This document shows, in pieces, positions 21,608-33,377 of a DNA stretch of 64,000 bases; within the stretch, counting starts at the first letter, position 1; each line of letters opens with the position of its first letter. The DNA lies in assembly GCF_042477335.2 (NCBI RefSeq), contig NC_091251.1, forward strand, positions 86,877,501 to 86,941,500, read 5' to 3'. Both the position numbers and the translations under genes were made by a program. This DNA is from Ovis canadensis (taxonomy: Eukaryota; Chordata; Mammalia; Artiodactyla; Bovidae). The notes under the pieces were generated by a model. That model saw only the letters and a program-made list of their open reading frames with translations. It did no database searches and was not told where the DNA came from.

Positions 21608-22344
21608 TTAATAAATTTAGGAGGAATGATAGAATATCACAGCTCAGCATTTGGTTCTCCTAACAAAATAACTGATTCAGGCAAGGATCATCAATGAATG
21701 CTAAGACTATTAAGTGAAAAGTTGGCAGGGAAATGGATATTTTCATAAAGACTTAATTATGATTATAGAACATCATTTAATAGTAACAGCTTTGATAATA
21801 TAAGACCACAGATAAGTCACATTTCTTCCCCCCAACCTATCCCTTGTAAGCGCCCTGCTTTCATTGTAAACAGGAAAAAATAGAAGATAACGCAATACTG
21901 TTCCTTCACCCTACCTCTCCCAGGAAGATTCTGCCTTTATAAATTCTTCTTTTCACCTTCAATTCTGAAAACTGAGTAAATAAGTTTACTTTCTGGACTT
22001 TCTGTCATGTGAAACTTGAAGATAGAAGGGAAGCTAGAGTTGTTGAAGTAATGATGGGTTTGTCTCACTAAAAGCCCAGAAAGAAAGAAAAAAAGGTAGC
22101 AGAAAAAAAAAAACAAAGAGCAGTGGAAGAAAAGGTCAGAGCTACACAGACTGGTGTGGGAGAGTTTTTCAGAAATTTGACAGAGAAGTGAAAAACATAG
22201 AAAGTGTTACTGTGAATTACTTGAAAGACGTAATTAAAAACTGGAATTACTTTAAACTCTGAAAGTAGTTGCTGAATTTTTTAAGTGGAACCCCTCACAT
22301 TAACTGGATCATGATGGACCTTATTTTACATTCAGAATATTATA

Positions 22345-22475
22345 AACCTGGAGAAGGGCATGGCAACCGACTCCAGTATTCTTGCCTCGAAAATTACACA
22401 GACAGAGGAGCCTTGCGGGCTACAGCCCATGGAGTTGCAGAGCTGGACATGACTGAAGCAACTTAGCATGCATAT
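22345..22475 (+). mobile_element. Bov-A monomer / 5'-truncated Bov-tA
   Basis: CCTGGAGAAGGGCATGGCAA to GACTGAAGCAACTTAGCATG. Confidence 0.85.
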
Positions 22476-22605
22476 AATAAACAATTATAGTCTATGGATT
22501 TCAGAATAAACTTTTACCACTTCCTTGACAGTAATTCATCTCCCATCCTCCTTCAATATTCCTTCATAAAACTTCTACTCATCCTGCGAATTGCTATCTA
22601 TTATG

Positions 22606-23167
22606 CAGCCATGAAATGAAAAGACGCTTACTCCTTGCAAGAAAAGTTATGACCAACATAGATAGCATATTCAAAAGCAGAGACATTACTTTGCTAACAA
22701 AGGTCCGTCTAGTCAAGGCTATGATTTTTCCAGTGGTCATGTATGGATGTGAGAGTCGGACTGTGAAGAAAGCTGAGTGCCGAAGAATTGATGCTTTTGA
22801 ACTGTGGTGTTGGAGAAGACTCTTGAGAGTCCCTTGGACTGCAAGGAGATCCAACCAGTCCATTCTGAAGGAGATCAGCCCTGGGATTTCTTTGGAAGGA
22901 ATGATGCTAAAGCTGAAACTCCAGTACTTTGGCCACCTCATGCGAAGAGTTGACTCACTGGAAAAGACTCTGATGCTGGGAGGGATTGGGGGCAGGAGGA
23001 GAAGGGGATGAGAGAGGATGAGATAGCTGGATGGCATCACTGACTCAATGGACGTGAGTCTGAGTGAACTCCGGGAGTTTGTGATGGACAAGGAGGCCTG
23101 GCGTGCTGTGATTCATGGGGTTGCAAAGAGTCGGACACGACTGAGCAACTGAACTGAATTGAACTGA
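22606..23167 (+). mobile_element. BovB LINE 3' end
   Basis: From the CAGCCATGAAAT region through [22 protein letters not shown], to CTGAACTGAATTGAACTGAA. Confidence 0.9.
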
Positions 23168-23653
23168 AGGGACCAGGCTAATCTCTTCCTTCTAAACCCA
23201 ACTCATGCATACATCTAGATTTCAATATCCAGTGTGGATGATCCACCAGTTTAGTTTTGTGACCCTTGTGCCTCAGTTTCAATGACTTTCTTCTACACCC
23301 CTATTCAATCCTTATACCCAAATCCAAAACCCAGATTTTGTCAGTGGCAGGAACTACCCCATACCAGAAATTTAAAACTTCAATATTTCACTCTCTAACC
23401 ACCACCTCCTCCCAGTTCTCTCACAGCTCCATTCCCTCTAACCTCCTCTTTAGTATCACAGAGACCTTCAGATCTGCCTTGCACTTTCTCTCCATACTCA
23501 GAAACGCTTTCAGTTCACCATGCTGTACTGCTTCCTTTTATCCTCCACAAGAAGAGGACCAACACACCACTCAACATTTGCCAATTATCTCCTGGAATAA
23601 CATAAAGTAACAAAAATCCTTTTCTTCAAAAATCAATCAAAATTTGTTCTCAC

Positions 23654-23789
23654 CTTTGTCATGAAACTATCCAAGGGATCTTCTTGTTCTTTCATACTCA
23701 TATAAGGGGTGAATCTGTTAGCACCTGCTAACTTTTTCTCCAAAAGGTCTGCTTTTCGCTCTGCTCTTTTTCTTTCAATCAGATGTACT
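23654..23789 (-). CDS. TEX21: TEX21-like coding exon 4
   Basis: An internal exon of 136 bases. One base completes codon 175 (arginine) begun in exon 3; the rest codes residues 176-220. The acceptor is ACACAG (AG at 23791-23790) with a rather weak tract; the donor is AAAG/GTGAGA (GT at 23653-23652). The peptide runs VHLIERKRAERKADLLEKKL then to a segment ending DPLDSFMTK. The first half is a highly basic helix, the second half is probably non-helical. The matching 2+1 phase with exon 3 and phase 0 with exon 5 are the best evidence that the frames belong together. Confidence 0.8.
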
Positions 23790-24099
23790 CTGTGTAAGAT
23801 ATTGGTAGGCAACAATATCATGAAACCAAATTTTCAAACTTGAAATAATAAGAAATAAATTAAAATAAATTAAATATGGGTACCAAGTAAAAATGTATTC
23901 CTATGAAAAGAGCTGTGCAAGTTCCTGGATTATTTCTAGGAAGAGATGAGAAATGGCAGAGAAATGGAGAGAATGATTCCATGTTAAATCTGTAGTAGTT
24001 CCCCTGGGAGAAGTCAATTTTGAAACCACTCTTTTTCAAGAGGAAATTTAAGTATGACTATGTCTCTGCTACTATGATAATATTGTGATGATCAGGAGG

Positions 24100-24435
24100 T
24101 TCCACAAGGGTGCAAATACCACGGGCCTGTATTTGCAAGTTCCACATCTGTGGATTCAAGCAGCCATGGGTTGAAACGATTCAAAAAAATTTTTTTCAGA
24201 AACTTCCAAAAAGCAAAACTTAAATTTGTCTTACACAAACAACCATTTACATAGGATTAGCTATTACAAGTAATCTAGAGTTGATTTAAAGTACACAAGA
24301 GATGTGCATAGGGTATGTGCACATACTGTACTATTTTATACAAGGGATTTAGCATGTGCAGATTTCGGTACTCTCAGGGGTCCTAGAACCATCCCCTGCA
24401 GACCCTGAGGCACAAGGGATGAAGGACAACTGTAT
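24100..24435 (-). mobile_element. Tigger-type DNA transposon remnant
   Basis: ATCTGTGGATTCAAGCAGCC, TTTACATAGGATTAGC, TACAAGTAATCTAGAG, ACCATCCCCTGCAGACCC: matches the common non-autonomous Tigger end sequence. A relative is at 49365-49620. Confidence 0.65.
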
Positions 24436-25611
24436 TCCCATTTTAGTAACACCTGCATGGGCTCTTCAACTGAATCCCTGAATAGAGTTTCAAGAAAGGT
24501 AAGGAATTAGAAATGGTACAATAGAAAACAGCATATGTAAAAACTTGTTTTATTATCAAATACAAACAACTAATTATTTGGTTCTTGTTTTGATTAACAA
24601 TTGATAGGTTTGGTAATATTTTCTACCTTGAAGCTAAGTTAAAGTTTCAGTCCACCTTCCATGTTTGCTATATTCTTTTCTATAGAAGATTTGCATCCTA
24701 CAGAATTAGCGAATATGGGTCAGGTCAGAGAAAATATCTGAATTATCTAAGAGAAAATATAATTCCATAAAATTATATTGGAGACATGTAGGTCACACTC
24801 AAAAGGCCATTCCTTGTAATTATAGCCTTAGAATGCGAGTAGACACAGAATGAGATAGAAACAATACTTTAAAAAATACTTCCCATGAATTTTTGAAACC
24901 TGATGAAAAAATCAATTGATAGATTGAGTAAATTCTGCAAATCCAGAGTAGGATAGATACAAAGCCGGCCACACCAAGACATATCATCATCAAATTTCTA
25001 CCAATTAAAAGTCAGAGAAAAAGCATATATTACCTTCTAACATATAGCTATAAGACTGAACACTGGCTTTTCAAAGAGAAACTGTAAGTCAGAAGATAAC
25101 TGAAGAACACTTTAGAGTGCAGAAAAAAAATACTGGCAACCTAGAGTTCTATACTCAGTTAAAAAAAAAAAGCAAACAAAACCCTTTCAGAAGGAAAAAT
25201 GGAAAAATTCATCCTTAGAACTGCATTAAATTGCAGAAAAACTACAGGCAATTTTACAGGATAAAGGAAAATGATCCCTGGTGGCTACACAGAGCTGTAG
25301 AAAGGAGTGAAGAGCACCAGGAGTGAGTGTGTGGGTCAATACAAATTAATACTGAAAGTTAATATCTTATGAGATTTATAACATTTGGAAAAGTAAAATG
25401 TATCATAACAATAGTACAGGAGCATAAGATGGGTAAGTAGAGTTACATTGTTATAAGATTTCTATTTTCAGATAACATGACAGCACTAATCTAGACTTTC
25501 ATTGTAATCACAAGGTCTAAGGTACAAAGTTAATGATAATTTAAAAGATATTTAAACATAACACAGGAGAAAAATAGTAATAAAAACTTGATTAATCTAA
25601 AAGAAAGTGGT

Positions 25612-25905
25612 GGGGACCTCCCTGGTGATCCAGTGGTTAAGAATCCACCTGCCAATTCAGGGGACACGGGTTCGACCTCTGGTCTGAGAAGATTCCATTT
25701 GCCATGGGGCAACTAAGCCTGCGTGGCACAACAATCAAGCCCATAAACCACAACTACTGATGCCCACACACCTACAACAACAAGAAAAGCCACCACAATG
25801 AGAAGCCCACACATCGCAACTAGAGAGTGATCTCTGCTCACCGCAGTTAGAGTAAGCCAGCACACAGCAATGAAGAACCAGCCAGCCAAAAATGAATGAA
25901 TAGAT
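25612..25905 (+). mobile_element. CHR-type SINE, near full length
   Basis: GGACCTCCCTGGTGATCCAG head, internal CCACAACTACTGATGCCC, GCCACCACAATGAGAAGCCC, GCCAAAAATGAATGAATAG tail. Confidence 0.88.
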
Positions 25906-26125
25906 AAATTAGTCAAAATGGATCAAAGATAAATTTTCAAGTATTAAAACAGTAACTATTAAAACATTTGTGTAAATCTTTGAGATACTAGATTAGGTTT
26001 CATTGCTATAACACCAAAGACACAAAATGACAAAAGAAAAAAAAGGTTTAAGCTTCATCAAAACTTTTTAGAAAACAGCCTGGAAGTCACTCAGAAGTAA
26101 CATCAAAAAGTTAAACATAGAGTTA

Positions 26126-26267
26126 CTTTCAGTTCAGTTCAGTTAAGTTCAGTTCAGTCACTCAGTCGTGTCTGACTCTTTGAGACCCCATGAATTGCAG
26201 CACGCCAGGCCTCCCTGTCCATCACCAACTCCCGGAGTTCACTCAAACTCACTTCCATCGAGTACTT
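26126..26267 (-). mobile_element. BovB 3' end, strongly truncated
   Basis: CAGTTCAGTTCAGTTAAGTTC start and CACTCAAACTCACTTCCATC end, reverse orientation. Confidence 0.88.
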
Positions 26268-27130
26268 TACAACCCAGAAATTCTACTTCTAAGGCGTTTA
26301 ACTAAGAGAAACAAAACTTACAGTCATATAAGAGTTCACACAACAATGTACATAGCAGCACATTCATAAAGTCCCTTGCAAATCCATTCTGAAGGAGATC
26401 AGCCCTGGGATTTCTTTGGAAGGAATGATGCTAAAGCTGAAACTTCAGTACTTTGGCCACCTCATGCGAAAAGTTGACTCATTGGAAAAGACTCTGATGC
26501 TGGGAGGGATTGGGGGCAGGAGGAGAAGGGGACAACAGAGGATGAGATGGCTGGATGGCATCACTGACTCAATGGACGTGAGCCTGAGTGAACTCCAGGA
26601 TTTGGTGATGGACAAGGAGGCCTGGCGTGCTGCGATTCATGGGGTCGCTAAGAGTCGGACACGACTGAATGACTGAACTGAACTGAACTTGCAAAGGAAA
26701 CAACCTAATGTTCATCAACTGATGAATGGACAAACTAAATGTGATATAACCTTATAACGGAATATTATTCAGCCATAAAAAAATTAAGTACTGATTCAGG
26801 CTAAACATTGATGTATCTTGAAAACACTGTGCTAATTTAAAGAAGTTAGACACAGAGGCCATACATTGTAACATTTCATTTATATGAAATGTCCAGAAAA
26901 GGCAAGCCCATAGAGAATGACAGTAGACTGCTGGTTGTCAGAAACTGGAGAGAGTGGATTGGGGAGTAACTACTAGTAGACATGGATTTTTTTAGAGGTT
27001 GATGAAAGCGTTCTAGAATTAGAGCGTGGTGATGTTTGTACAACCTTGTGAATATACTAAAAACTACTAGTATGCTGCAAAAGGGTGAATTTTAATGGAA
27101 TGGAAATTATATCTCAATTGAAAATTTAAT
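26268..27130 (+). mobile_element. L1 3' part, split by BovB
   Basis: AACCCAGAAATTCTACTTCT, then after the BovB: GAATATTATTCAGCCATAAA, GTAGACTGCTGGTTG and AAATTATATCTCAATTG. An L1M-type ORF2 end and 3' UTR. Confidence 0.75.
26383..26687 (+). mobile_element. BovB 3' end inside L1
   Basis: Carries [20 protein letters not shown] and the GAACTGAACTGAA terminus. An 8-base duplication CTTGCAAA (26375-26382, 26688-26695) flanks it. Confidence 0.9.
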
Positions 27131-27261
27131 TTTGAGTTAGGCATGTTAAATTTTGTTAGATTTACATTCTGTGATCAGTCAGGAATATGAAGTTCATATA
27201 ATATTGGCAAGCTTATGAAAAATGAATGACATTTTTGAAAACAAGCTAGAAAATTTCCTAC

Positions 27262-27518
27262 CTTAGAAGATTTTCTAGTTCTGTAATTCTTTCAGTTAGA
27301 TCCCAGTTGCCTCTTTCAAGACTCTGAATACTGGTGTTTTTCAAAGATTTAATTCTGGTTAGGGAAGCAATAAGTTCCTCTAAGTCCTTGATGTCGTCTT
27401 TCAGGGACATTATCTGGAAAGACTGTTGCACATTATTTTCTTTGTAAGTTTCTAGCTCACTCTTCATCTCTTGCAATGAAGTTTCTTTTATGAAAAGTTT
27501 GTTTCGAAGATTTCTTAG
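27262..27518 (-). CDS. TEX21: TEX21-like coding exon 3 (coiled coil)
   Basis: An internal exon of 257 bases coding residues 90-174 plus two bases of codon 175. The acceptor is a pyrimidine tract ending CATTAG (AG at 27520-27519) and the donor is AAG/GTAGG (GT at 27261-27260). The product is strongly coiled-coil: it starts LRNLRNKLFIKETSLQEMKS and ends ERITELENLLR, with leucine, isoleucine and charged residues in heptad-like spacing throughout. It ends in phase 2, and the next exon supplies exactly the missing base, which supports this exon-exon junction. The exon is unbroken and free of repeats. Confidence 0.82.
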
Positions 27519-27689
27519 CTAATGAGAAGAGGAAAGTGTTATTTTAAAGTCATTTATAATTTTGGTTTTAGAAAATCCATGATTTTAAATCATTATGAAC
27601 ATTTAAATTATACATTATACAATAAAATGAGAATTTTTGAATCTCCTAACAGTAGATTCCAATGTTAAATACACTTTAAAAATCTTATC

Positions 27690-27870
27690 AGGGCTTCCCT
27701 GGTGGTCTAGTGGTCAAGAATCTGTCTTGCAATGCAGGGGACATGGGTTTAATTCTTGGTCTGAGAAGATCCCTAAAATGCTGTGAGGCAAAAAAGCCTG
27801 CGAGCCACAACTAGAGAAAGCCTATGTGCAGCAACAAAAAACCCAGCACCGGCAAAAATAAATTAATTAA
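27690..27870 (+). mobile_element. CHR-type SINE
   Basis: GGGCTTCCCTGGTGGTCTAG head to GCACCGGCAAAAATAAATTA tail. Confidence 0.85.
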
Positions 27871-27949
27871 AAAATCATATCAAATTGACACAAAGGGTTT
27901 GGAATATGTAATTTTATTCTCATCAGCATTAAACTTATGGTTCCCAAGG

Positions 27950-28410
27950 GGTAAGGAGGAGAGGGATAAATTAGGAGACTGAATTTGACATATACACACT
28001 ACTATATAGAAAATAGGACTTTCCTAGTGGCTCAGACGGTAAAGCGTCTTGCTTACAATGCGGGAGACCTGGGTTCAGTCCCTGGGTCAGGAAGATCCTC
28101 TGGAGAAGGGAATGGCAACCCACTCCAGTACTCTTGCTGGGAAAATCCTATGGACAGAGGAGAATGGTGGGCTACAGTCCACAGGGTCACAAAGAGTCGG
28201 ACACGACTGAGCGACTTCACTTTCATATACCAAATAGATAATAAGGACCTACTATATAGCACAGGGACCTCTAATCAATATTCTACAATGATCTATACAG
28301 GAAAATAATCTAAAAAAGAGTAGATACATGTATAACTAATCCACTTTGCTGTATACCTGAAATTAACCCAACATTGTAAATTACCTATAATAAAAAATTT
28401 TTAAAGATAG
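27950..28410 (+). mobile_element. Ruminant L1 3' end, split by Bov-tA
   Basis: GGGATAAATTAGGAGACTG, ATATACACACTACTATATAG, then after the SINE AAGGACCTACTATATAGCAC, CACTTTGCTGTATACCTGAA. Confidence 0.82.
28019..28228 (+). mobile_element. Bov-tA SINE inside L1
   Basis: GACTTTCCTAGTGGCTCAGA head to CGACTGAGCGACTTCACTTT tail. Confidence 0.9.
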
Positions 28411-28549
28411 TTTGATACATGTGGAATATTCAGGAAAGTCTGAAAAAATTACAGCCTGTATAATGAAAAACTGTGATTGAGGAATATTTTGATTAAAAAG
28501 TCATGACTTTATGAATTACAAAAGAAAACAAAAACACCACTCTTGCATT

Positions 28550-30105
28550 ACAGGCATACCTCAGAGATACGGCAGACCACTGATCCATGGAGATTGTATT
28601 AGCAGGCATGAAAACAAATTTAACCTCATTGCACATCTCCCTCAGAGCTCTTGGGTGATCAAGAGCAATAATATTTTGAAATGACTCTTTTTTTCTCTCA
28701 ACAGTAAAACCCAACAGCAGGTTTAAAATACTCAGTTACCCCATGTTGTAAACAAATGTGCTGTCATCCAGGCTTTGTTGTTCAGTATACAGAGCACAAG
28801 CAAAGCAGATTTAGAATAATTCTCAAGGGTTCTAAGACTGGGATTGATCATTGGCCTTAAATGAAACTCACCAGCTGCATTAGCCTCTAAGAGAGAGTCA
28901 GTCTGTCCTTTGAAGCTTTGAAGCCAGGCACTGACTTCTCCTCTCTAGCTAGGAAAGCCCTAGATGGCATCTTCTTCCAACAAGAGGCTGTTTTGTCTAC
29001 ATTGAAAATTTGTTGTTTAGTGTGGCCACCTTCATCTTGACCTTGGCCAGATCATCTGGATATTATTGCAGCTACTATGTCAGCACTTGCTGCCTCACCT
29101 TGTACTTTTATGTAATGGAAACAGCTTTTTCCTTAAACCTTGTGGACCAACGTCTGCTAGCTTTAAACTTTTCTTCTGTAGCTTCCTTACTTCTCTCAGC
29201 CTTCCTAGAACTGAAAAGAGTTGGGGCCTTGCTCTGGATTAGGCTCTGGCTTCAGGAAATGCTGGGGCTGGTTTGATCTCTCTCCATATCACAAGGACTT
29301 TATCCATATCAGCAATAAAGTTGTTTCACTTTCTTATCGTTTGTGTGTTCACCGGAATAGCACTTTAAATTTCTTTCAAGAACTCTTCCTTTGCATTCAC
29401 AGCTAAGCTGACAGTTTGGGGCAAGAGGCCTAGCTTTCAACCTGTCTCGGGTTATGACTTCCTCTCCTCACTGAGTTTAATCATTTCTAGCTCTCCATTT
29501 TTTTTTTTAATTTTTATTTTTACTTTACAATACTGTATTGGTTTTGCCATACATTGACATGAATTCGCCATGGGTGTACATGAGTTCCCAATCCTGAACG
29601 CCCTCCTACCTCCCACCCATAGCTTGTGATTTAAAGTGAGAAATGTGCAACTCTTCCTTCCACTTTAACACTTACATGTCATTGTAAGGTTATAAATTGG
29701 CCTAATTTTAATATTGTTGTGTCTCAGGGAATAGGGAGGTCAGAGGAGAGGAAAGAGAGATGGGGAATGGCAGGTAAATGGAGCAGTCAAAACTCCCAAT
29801 GTTTACCAACTAAGCTCACTATCTTATATGGGTACACTTCATGGTGCCCCCAAACAATTATAATAGTAACATAAAAAATCACTGATCATAGATCACCACA
29901 ACAAATATAACAATGAAAAAGTCTGAAATATTGCAAGAGTTACCAAAATGTGACACAGAGGCACAAAGTGAGGAGATGTTGGTAGGAAAAGAACTCCGAC
30001 AGGCCTGCTCAATGCAAGGTTGCCAGAGACCTCCGATTTATAAAAAACACAGAATCTGTGAGGTGAAATAAAGTGGAACACAATAAAAGAGGTCTGCCTG
30101 TTATC
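28550..30105 (-). mobile_element. Tigger1-like DNA transposon (degraded transposase)
   Basis: The left end reads CAGGCATACCTCAGAGATAC and the right end ends AAGAGGTCTGCCTG, the decayed inverted termini. The interior carries the inverted transposase relic and landmarks such as ACAATATTAAAATTAGGCCA read on -. Interrupted by an L1 3' end at 29492-29625. No intact open frame. Confidence 0.75.
29492..29625 (-). mobile_element. L1 3' end nested in Tigger1
   Basis: On +: a T run then ATACTGTATTGGTTTTGCCA, ACATGAATTCGCCATGGG. Inserted into Tigger1, which resumes at GATTTAAAGTGAGAAATGTG. Confidence 0.82.
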
Positions 30106-30365
30106 ATTTATGTTAAAGAACCCAAATTTTTTAATAGTTTGATGTTGGATTTGGACATAATGAAACCTGAAATATATTCAGAACTTAACTAAATTTAGGT
30201 GCCCCAAAACTCAGATACAGCTTGTGGATAAAAACTGTCAACAAAGGATTTATATCTAGAATATATTAATATAGAGAACTCTAAATTCTCAGAAAACAAT
30301 CTAATTTTTAAAATGGGCAAAAGACTTGAACAGAAATTTTACCAGAAAGGATATATGGATGGCAA

Positions 30366-30674
30366 GTGAAAGTGAAAGTGAAGTCGCTCAGTTGTGTCTG
30401 ACTGTTTGCGACCCCGTGGACTGTAGCCCACCAGGCTCGACCTCCGTCCATGGGATTCTCCAGGCAAGAATACTGGAGTGGGTTGCCATTTCCTTCTCCA
30501 GGGGATCTTCCCAACCCAGGGATTGAACCCAGGTCTCCCACATTGCAGGCAGACACTTGAATCTCTGAGCCACCAGGGAAGCTGGGTCATATGGTATTTG
30601 CATATTTAGTTTTATAAGACACTGCCAAACCATTTTCCAGAGTATCTGGACCATTCTATCTTCCCGCCAGCAAC
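30366..30674 (-). mobile_element. Chimeric insertion: Bov-tA (30366-30587) joined to inverted L1 segment (30588-30674)
   Basis: On the - strand the order is about 90-98 bases of L1 ORF2, then the 5' head of a complete Bov-tA, then its 3' end. A 13-base target duplication ATATGGATGGCAA (30353-30365 and 30675-30687) brackets the whole. The L1 portion is an inverted, nearly identical copy of 30849-30946, which lies less than 200 bases away in the host L1. Confidence 0.82.
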
Positions 30675-30679
30675 ATATG
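30582..30679. repeat. Left arm of an about 98-base inverted repeat
   Basis: Its reverse complement matches 30849-30946 with about four mismatches by eye (from CATATGTTGCTGG to CATATGACCCAGC). The spacer is about 170 bases, so the region could form a long hairpin. Confidence 0.88.
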
Positions 30680-30848
30680 GATGGCAAATAAGCACATAAA
30701 AATAGATTCACCATCACCAGCCATTAAGGATATGCAAATTAAAGCCACAGTGCGATAACACTCCCCACGTATTAAGATTAAAATATATAAAATACAGAAC
30801 AGGGACAACCCCAGGTCCTGGTGAGGATGCAAAGAAACTGGATCACTC

Positions 30849-30946
30849 ATATGTTGCTGGTGGAAAGATAGAATGATCCAGATACTCTGGAAAATCGTTT
30901 GGCAGTGTCTTATAAAACTAAATATGCAAATACCATATGACCCAGC
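30849..30946. repeat. Right arm of the inverted repeat (in host L1)
   Basis: The L1 ORF2 sequence in its normal place, partner of 30582-30679. Confidence 0.88.
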
Positions 30947-31244
30947 TATTATATTTTGGGGCACTTATCCAAGAGAAATGAAAAATTATGTTCACACAAA
31001 AATCTGTGCATGAATGTTCATAGCAACTTTACTTTTGATAGCTAAAAAACCAGAAGTTATCCAGGTATTTGTCAACAAGTGAATGGTTAAGCAAACTGTG
31101 GTATATACATACCACAATCTCAACAATAAAAAGGACCAAACTATTGATATAACAGCTTGAACAAATCTCCAGGAAATTACGCCAAGTGAAACAAGACAAT
31201 CTAAAAAGGTTGTATATGCATGATTCTATTTGTAAAACATTTAA

Positions 31245-31990
31245 AAAACAGCTTTATTGGCATATAATTCATAGATTTATTCATTTAAAGTACACAGCTG
31301 ACTGGTTTTTGGTATATTCATAGAATTGTGTAGCCATATTGAACTTCTTTTTTTATACTTTTTAAATTGAGATATAATCCACACACTAAAATTCACCCTT
31401 TTAGTATACAATTCAGTTTTTAGTATATTCACAGTTGTGCAACCATCATCGTGATCTAATTCCAGAACATTTTCATTATCCCTTAAAGAAATCCCATACC
31501 CACTAGTAGTTACCTCCAACCCAGCCCTTGGCAATCACTAATCTGTTCTCTGTTTCTATGGATTTGCCTATTCTGGACATTTTATACAAAGGGAATCACA
31601 TAATATGCTGTCTCTTGTGACTGGCGTGTTTTCACTTAGCATAGTGTTTTCAAGGTTCATCTATGTTGGAGCATCAGTTAGTACTTCATTCCTTTTCATG
31701 GCTAAATAATATTCTACTGCATGGATATACCACATTTGGGTATTTACTCATCAATGGATATTTGTATTATGTCTACTTTTTGGTTTTACAGAAAATGCTA
31801 AAATGAACATTCATTTGCAAGTTTTTATGTGAATATATTTCTAATTCTCTTGTGTTTCTACCTAGGAGTGTGACTGTTGAGTCACATGGTAATATGTTTA
31901 GCTTTTCAGTATATAACTTTTTTTTTCCAGTATATAACATTTTTGAAATGACGGCATTTTAGAAATGAAGAGATTAGTGGTTGCCAGGAG
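31245..31990 (-). mobile_element. Old L1 (L1M-type) fragment
   Basis: TTGAGATATAATCCACACAC, CCATCATCGTGATCTAATTC, GGTATTTACTCATCAATGG on +, complement of L1 ORF2/3' UTR; opposite in orientation to the neighbouring L1. Confidence 0.72.
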
Positions 31991-32329
31991 TTGGGATGGG
32001 AAGGAAGTGGATGTGCATATCAAATGGCAATGGGAAGGATCTTTGTGCTGTTAAAACTACTTGTTCAGTGTTTTGACTGACTGTTTAGAACATAATACCC
32101 ACAAATAAGTACAAGTAAAACTGAGGAAACCTGAATAATACTGGTGGATTGTATTGCATCAATGTCAATATTTAGGCTGTTACATTTACAGTTTTGTAAA
32201 ATTTGGGAGAAACTGTGCAAAGTTTACAAAGAATATCTCTGTATTATTTCTTAAAACTGCAAATGAATCTATAATTATCTCAATAAAAAGTTCAACCAAA
32301 ATTATTTTTTCTTCAATATTTTAAAATGC

Positions 32330-32435
32330 TATTTATTAGTTTACTAGCTTATTTTTTTAGTTTTATTTTTTTTATAAAGTTATTTATTTTAATTGGAGGC
32401 TAATTACTTTACAATATTGTATTGGTTTTGCGATT
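32330..32435 (-). mobile_element. L1 3' end, short
   Basis: TTTTAATTGGAGGCTAATTAC, TTACAATATTGTATTGGTTT. Confidence 0.7.
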
Positions 32436-32724
32436 CAACTAAAATTAATAATAACTGGTTCTCATGATTTTTTTTTTAGCTGCAAAATTTATATCGCCTC
32501 CATTCACCCCCTCCAGAACTGGTGCATTTACCAGGTTTATATTATTTGCCTTGTTACTAAACTAAGGGAAGAAAATTATTTGCAAAAAACAGTCATATTG
32601 CCCTCACAAATCGAAGTTTCCTTGAAAATCAAATTAAAAATACTGGCAAAACACATTAATTTTATCTTAAATTTAAGACAGTAGGCCTTATCATACATAT
32701 TATCAGTCAACAAATTGTTAGACC

Positions 32725-32852
32725 TTTTTTTTTTTCCTTGGATGAGCCTCACTGCTCTTGGGATATTAGTTCCAAGACCAGGGATCTAACCCAGGCCTCC
32801 TGCAGTGGAAGTGCCAAGTTCTAACCACTGGATCACCAGTGGTGATAATAAC
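32725..32852 (-). mobile_element. CHR-type SINE
   Basis: On +: poly-T, CACTGCTCTTGGGATATTAG, CTAACCACTGGATCACCAG. Confidence 0.8.
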
Positions 32853-33249
32853 TTTTATTATTACAGCAGCCTACCTAGCACTATGCAAAGAGTTTTAGCT
32901 CAATATCGTATTCCCTAAACTAGACAATCCTATCACCAACTGAATTCTTTAATATTTATCCCTTCTGTATCTGCCTTTTTCTAAATATAGCTTTTTGCAC
33001 CTGTTTCTCCATTATTGGACAGAAACACATGGTAATTATTTTTGTATGTCCCACAAAGAGATAATTAGAACAGAAAGACTTAGATATATGCATGAATAGA
33101 AACATTGTCTCATCAAGACAATTGTGTTACTATAAAATTAAATAATAGGTTATTGGGAAAGGGAAAGGTGACTCTAGCTGAAGGTATTCCAATCAATATA
33201 CTTTTTAAATTTTGTTTTTTATTTTATTTATTTTATGTTTTGAAGTTTG

Positions 33250-33377
33250 GTTATTTTTTTTTCTTTTTCTTTTGGCTGTACAGCTTGTAGTATTTTAGTT
33301 CCCTGACCAGGGACTGAACTCAGACCCTTGGCAGGAGAGTACAGAGTACTAACCTCCGGACCACCAGGGAATTGTTC
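33250..33377 (-). mobile_element. CHR-type SINE
   Basis: On +: poly-T, TTTTAGTTCCCTGACCAGGG, CGGACCACCAGGGAA. Confidence 0.85.

Larger units (their letters stand above)
21042..23653. other. TEX21 intron 4
   Basis: Contains a Bov-tA (-), a Bov-A monomer (+) and a BovB 3' end. Its first 130 bases are duplicated at 897-1020. 21610-22340 and 23180-23650 show no clear gene. Confidence 0.6.
23790..27261. other. TEX21 intron 3
   Basis: Holds a Tigger-like element, old L1/HAL1 sequence (about 24900-25280), a CHR SINE, two BovB pieces in opposite orientations and an L1 3' end. No exon supported. Confidence 0.6.
30210..31230 (+). mobile_element. L1 ORF2 3' fragment, host of the chimeric insertion
   Basis: ATTTATATCTAGAATATATT, AAATGGGCAAAAGACTTGAA, GATATGCAAATTAAAGCCAC, TGGTGAGGATGCAAAGAAAC, CATATGACCCAGC: the standard distal ORF2 order on +. 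Interrupted at 30366-30674. Confidence 0.85.

Noticed and set aside
23266-23610. 114-codon + strand open frame rich in Ser/Thr/Phe
   Set aside because: Pyrimidine-rich, L2-like low-complexity sequence in TEX21 intron 4; no splice or family support.
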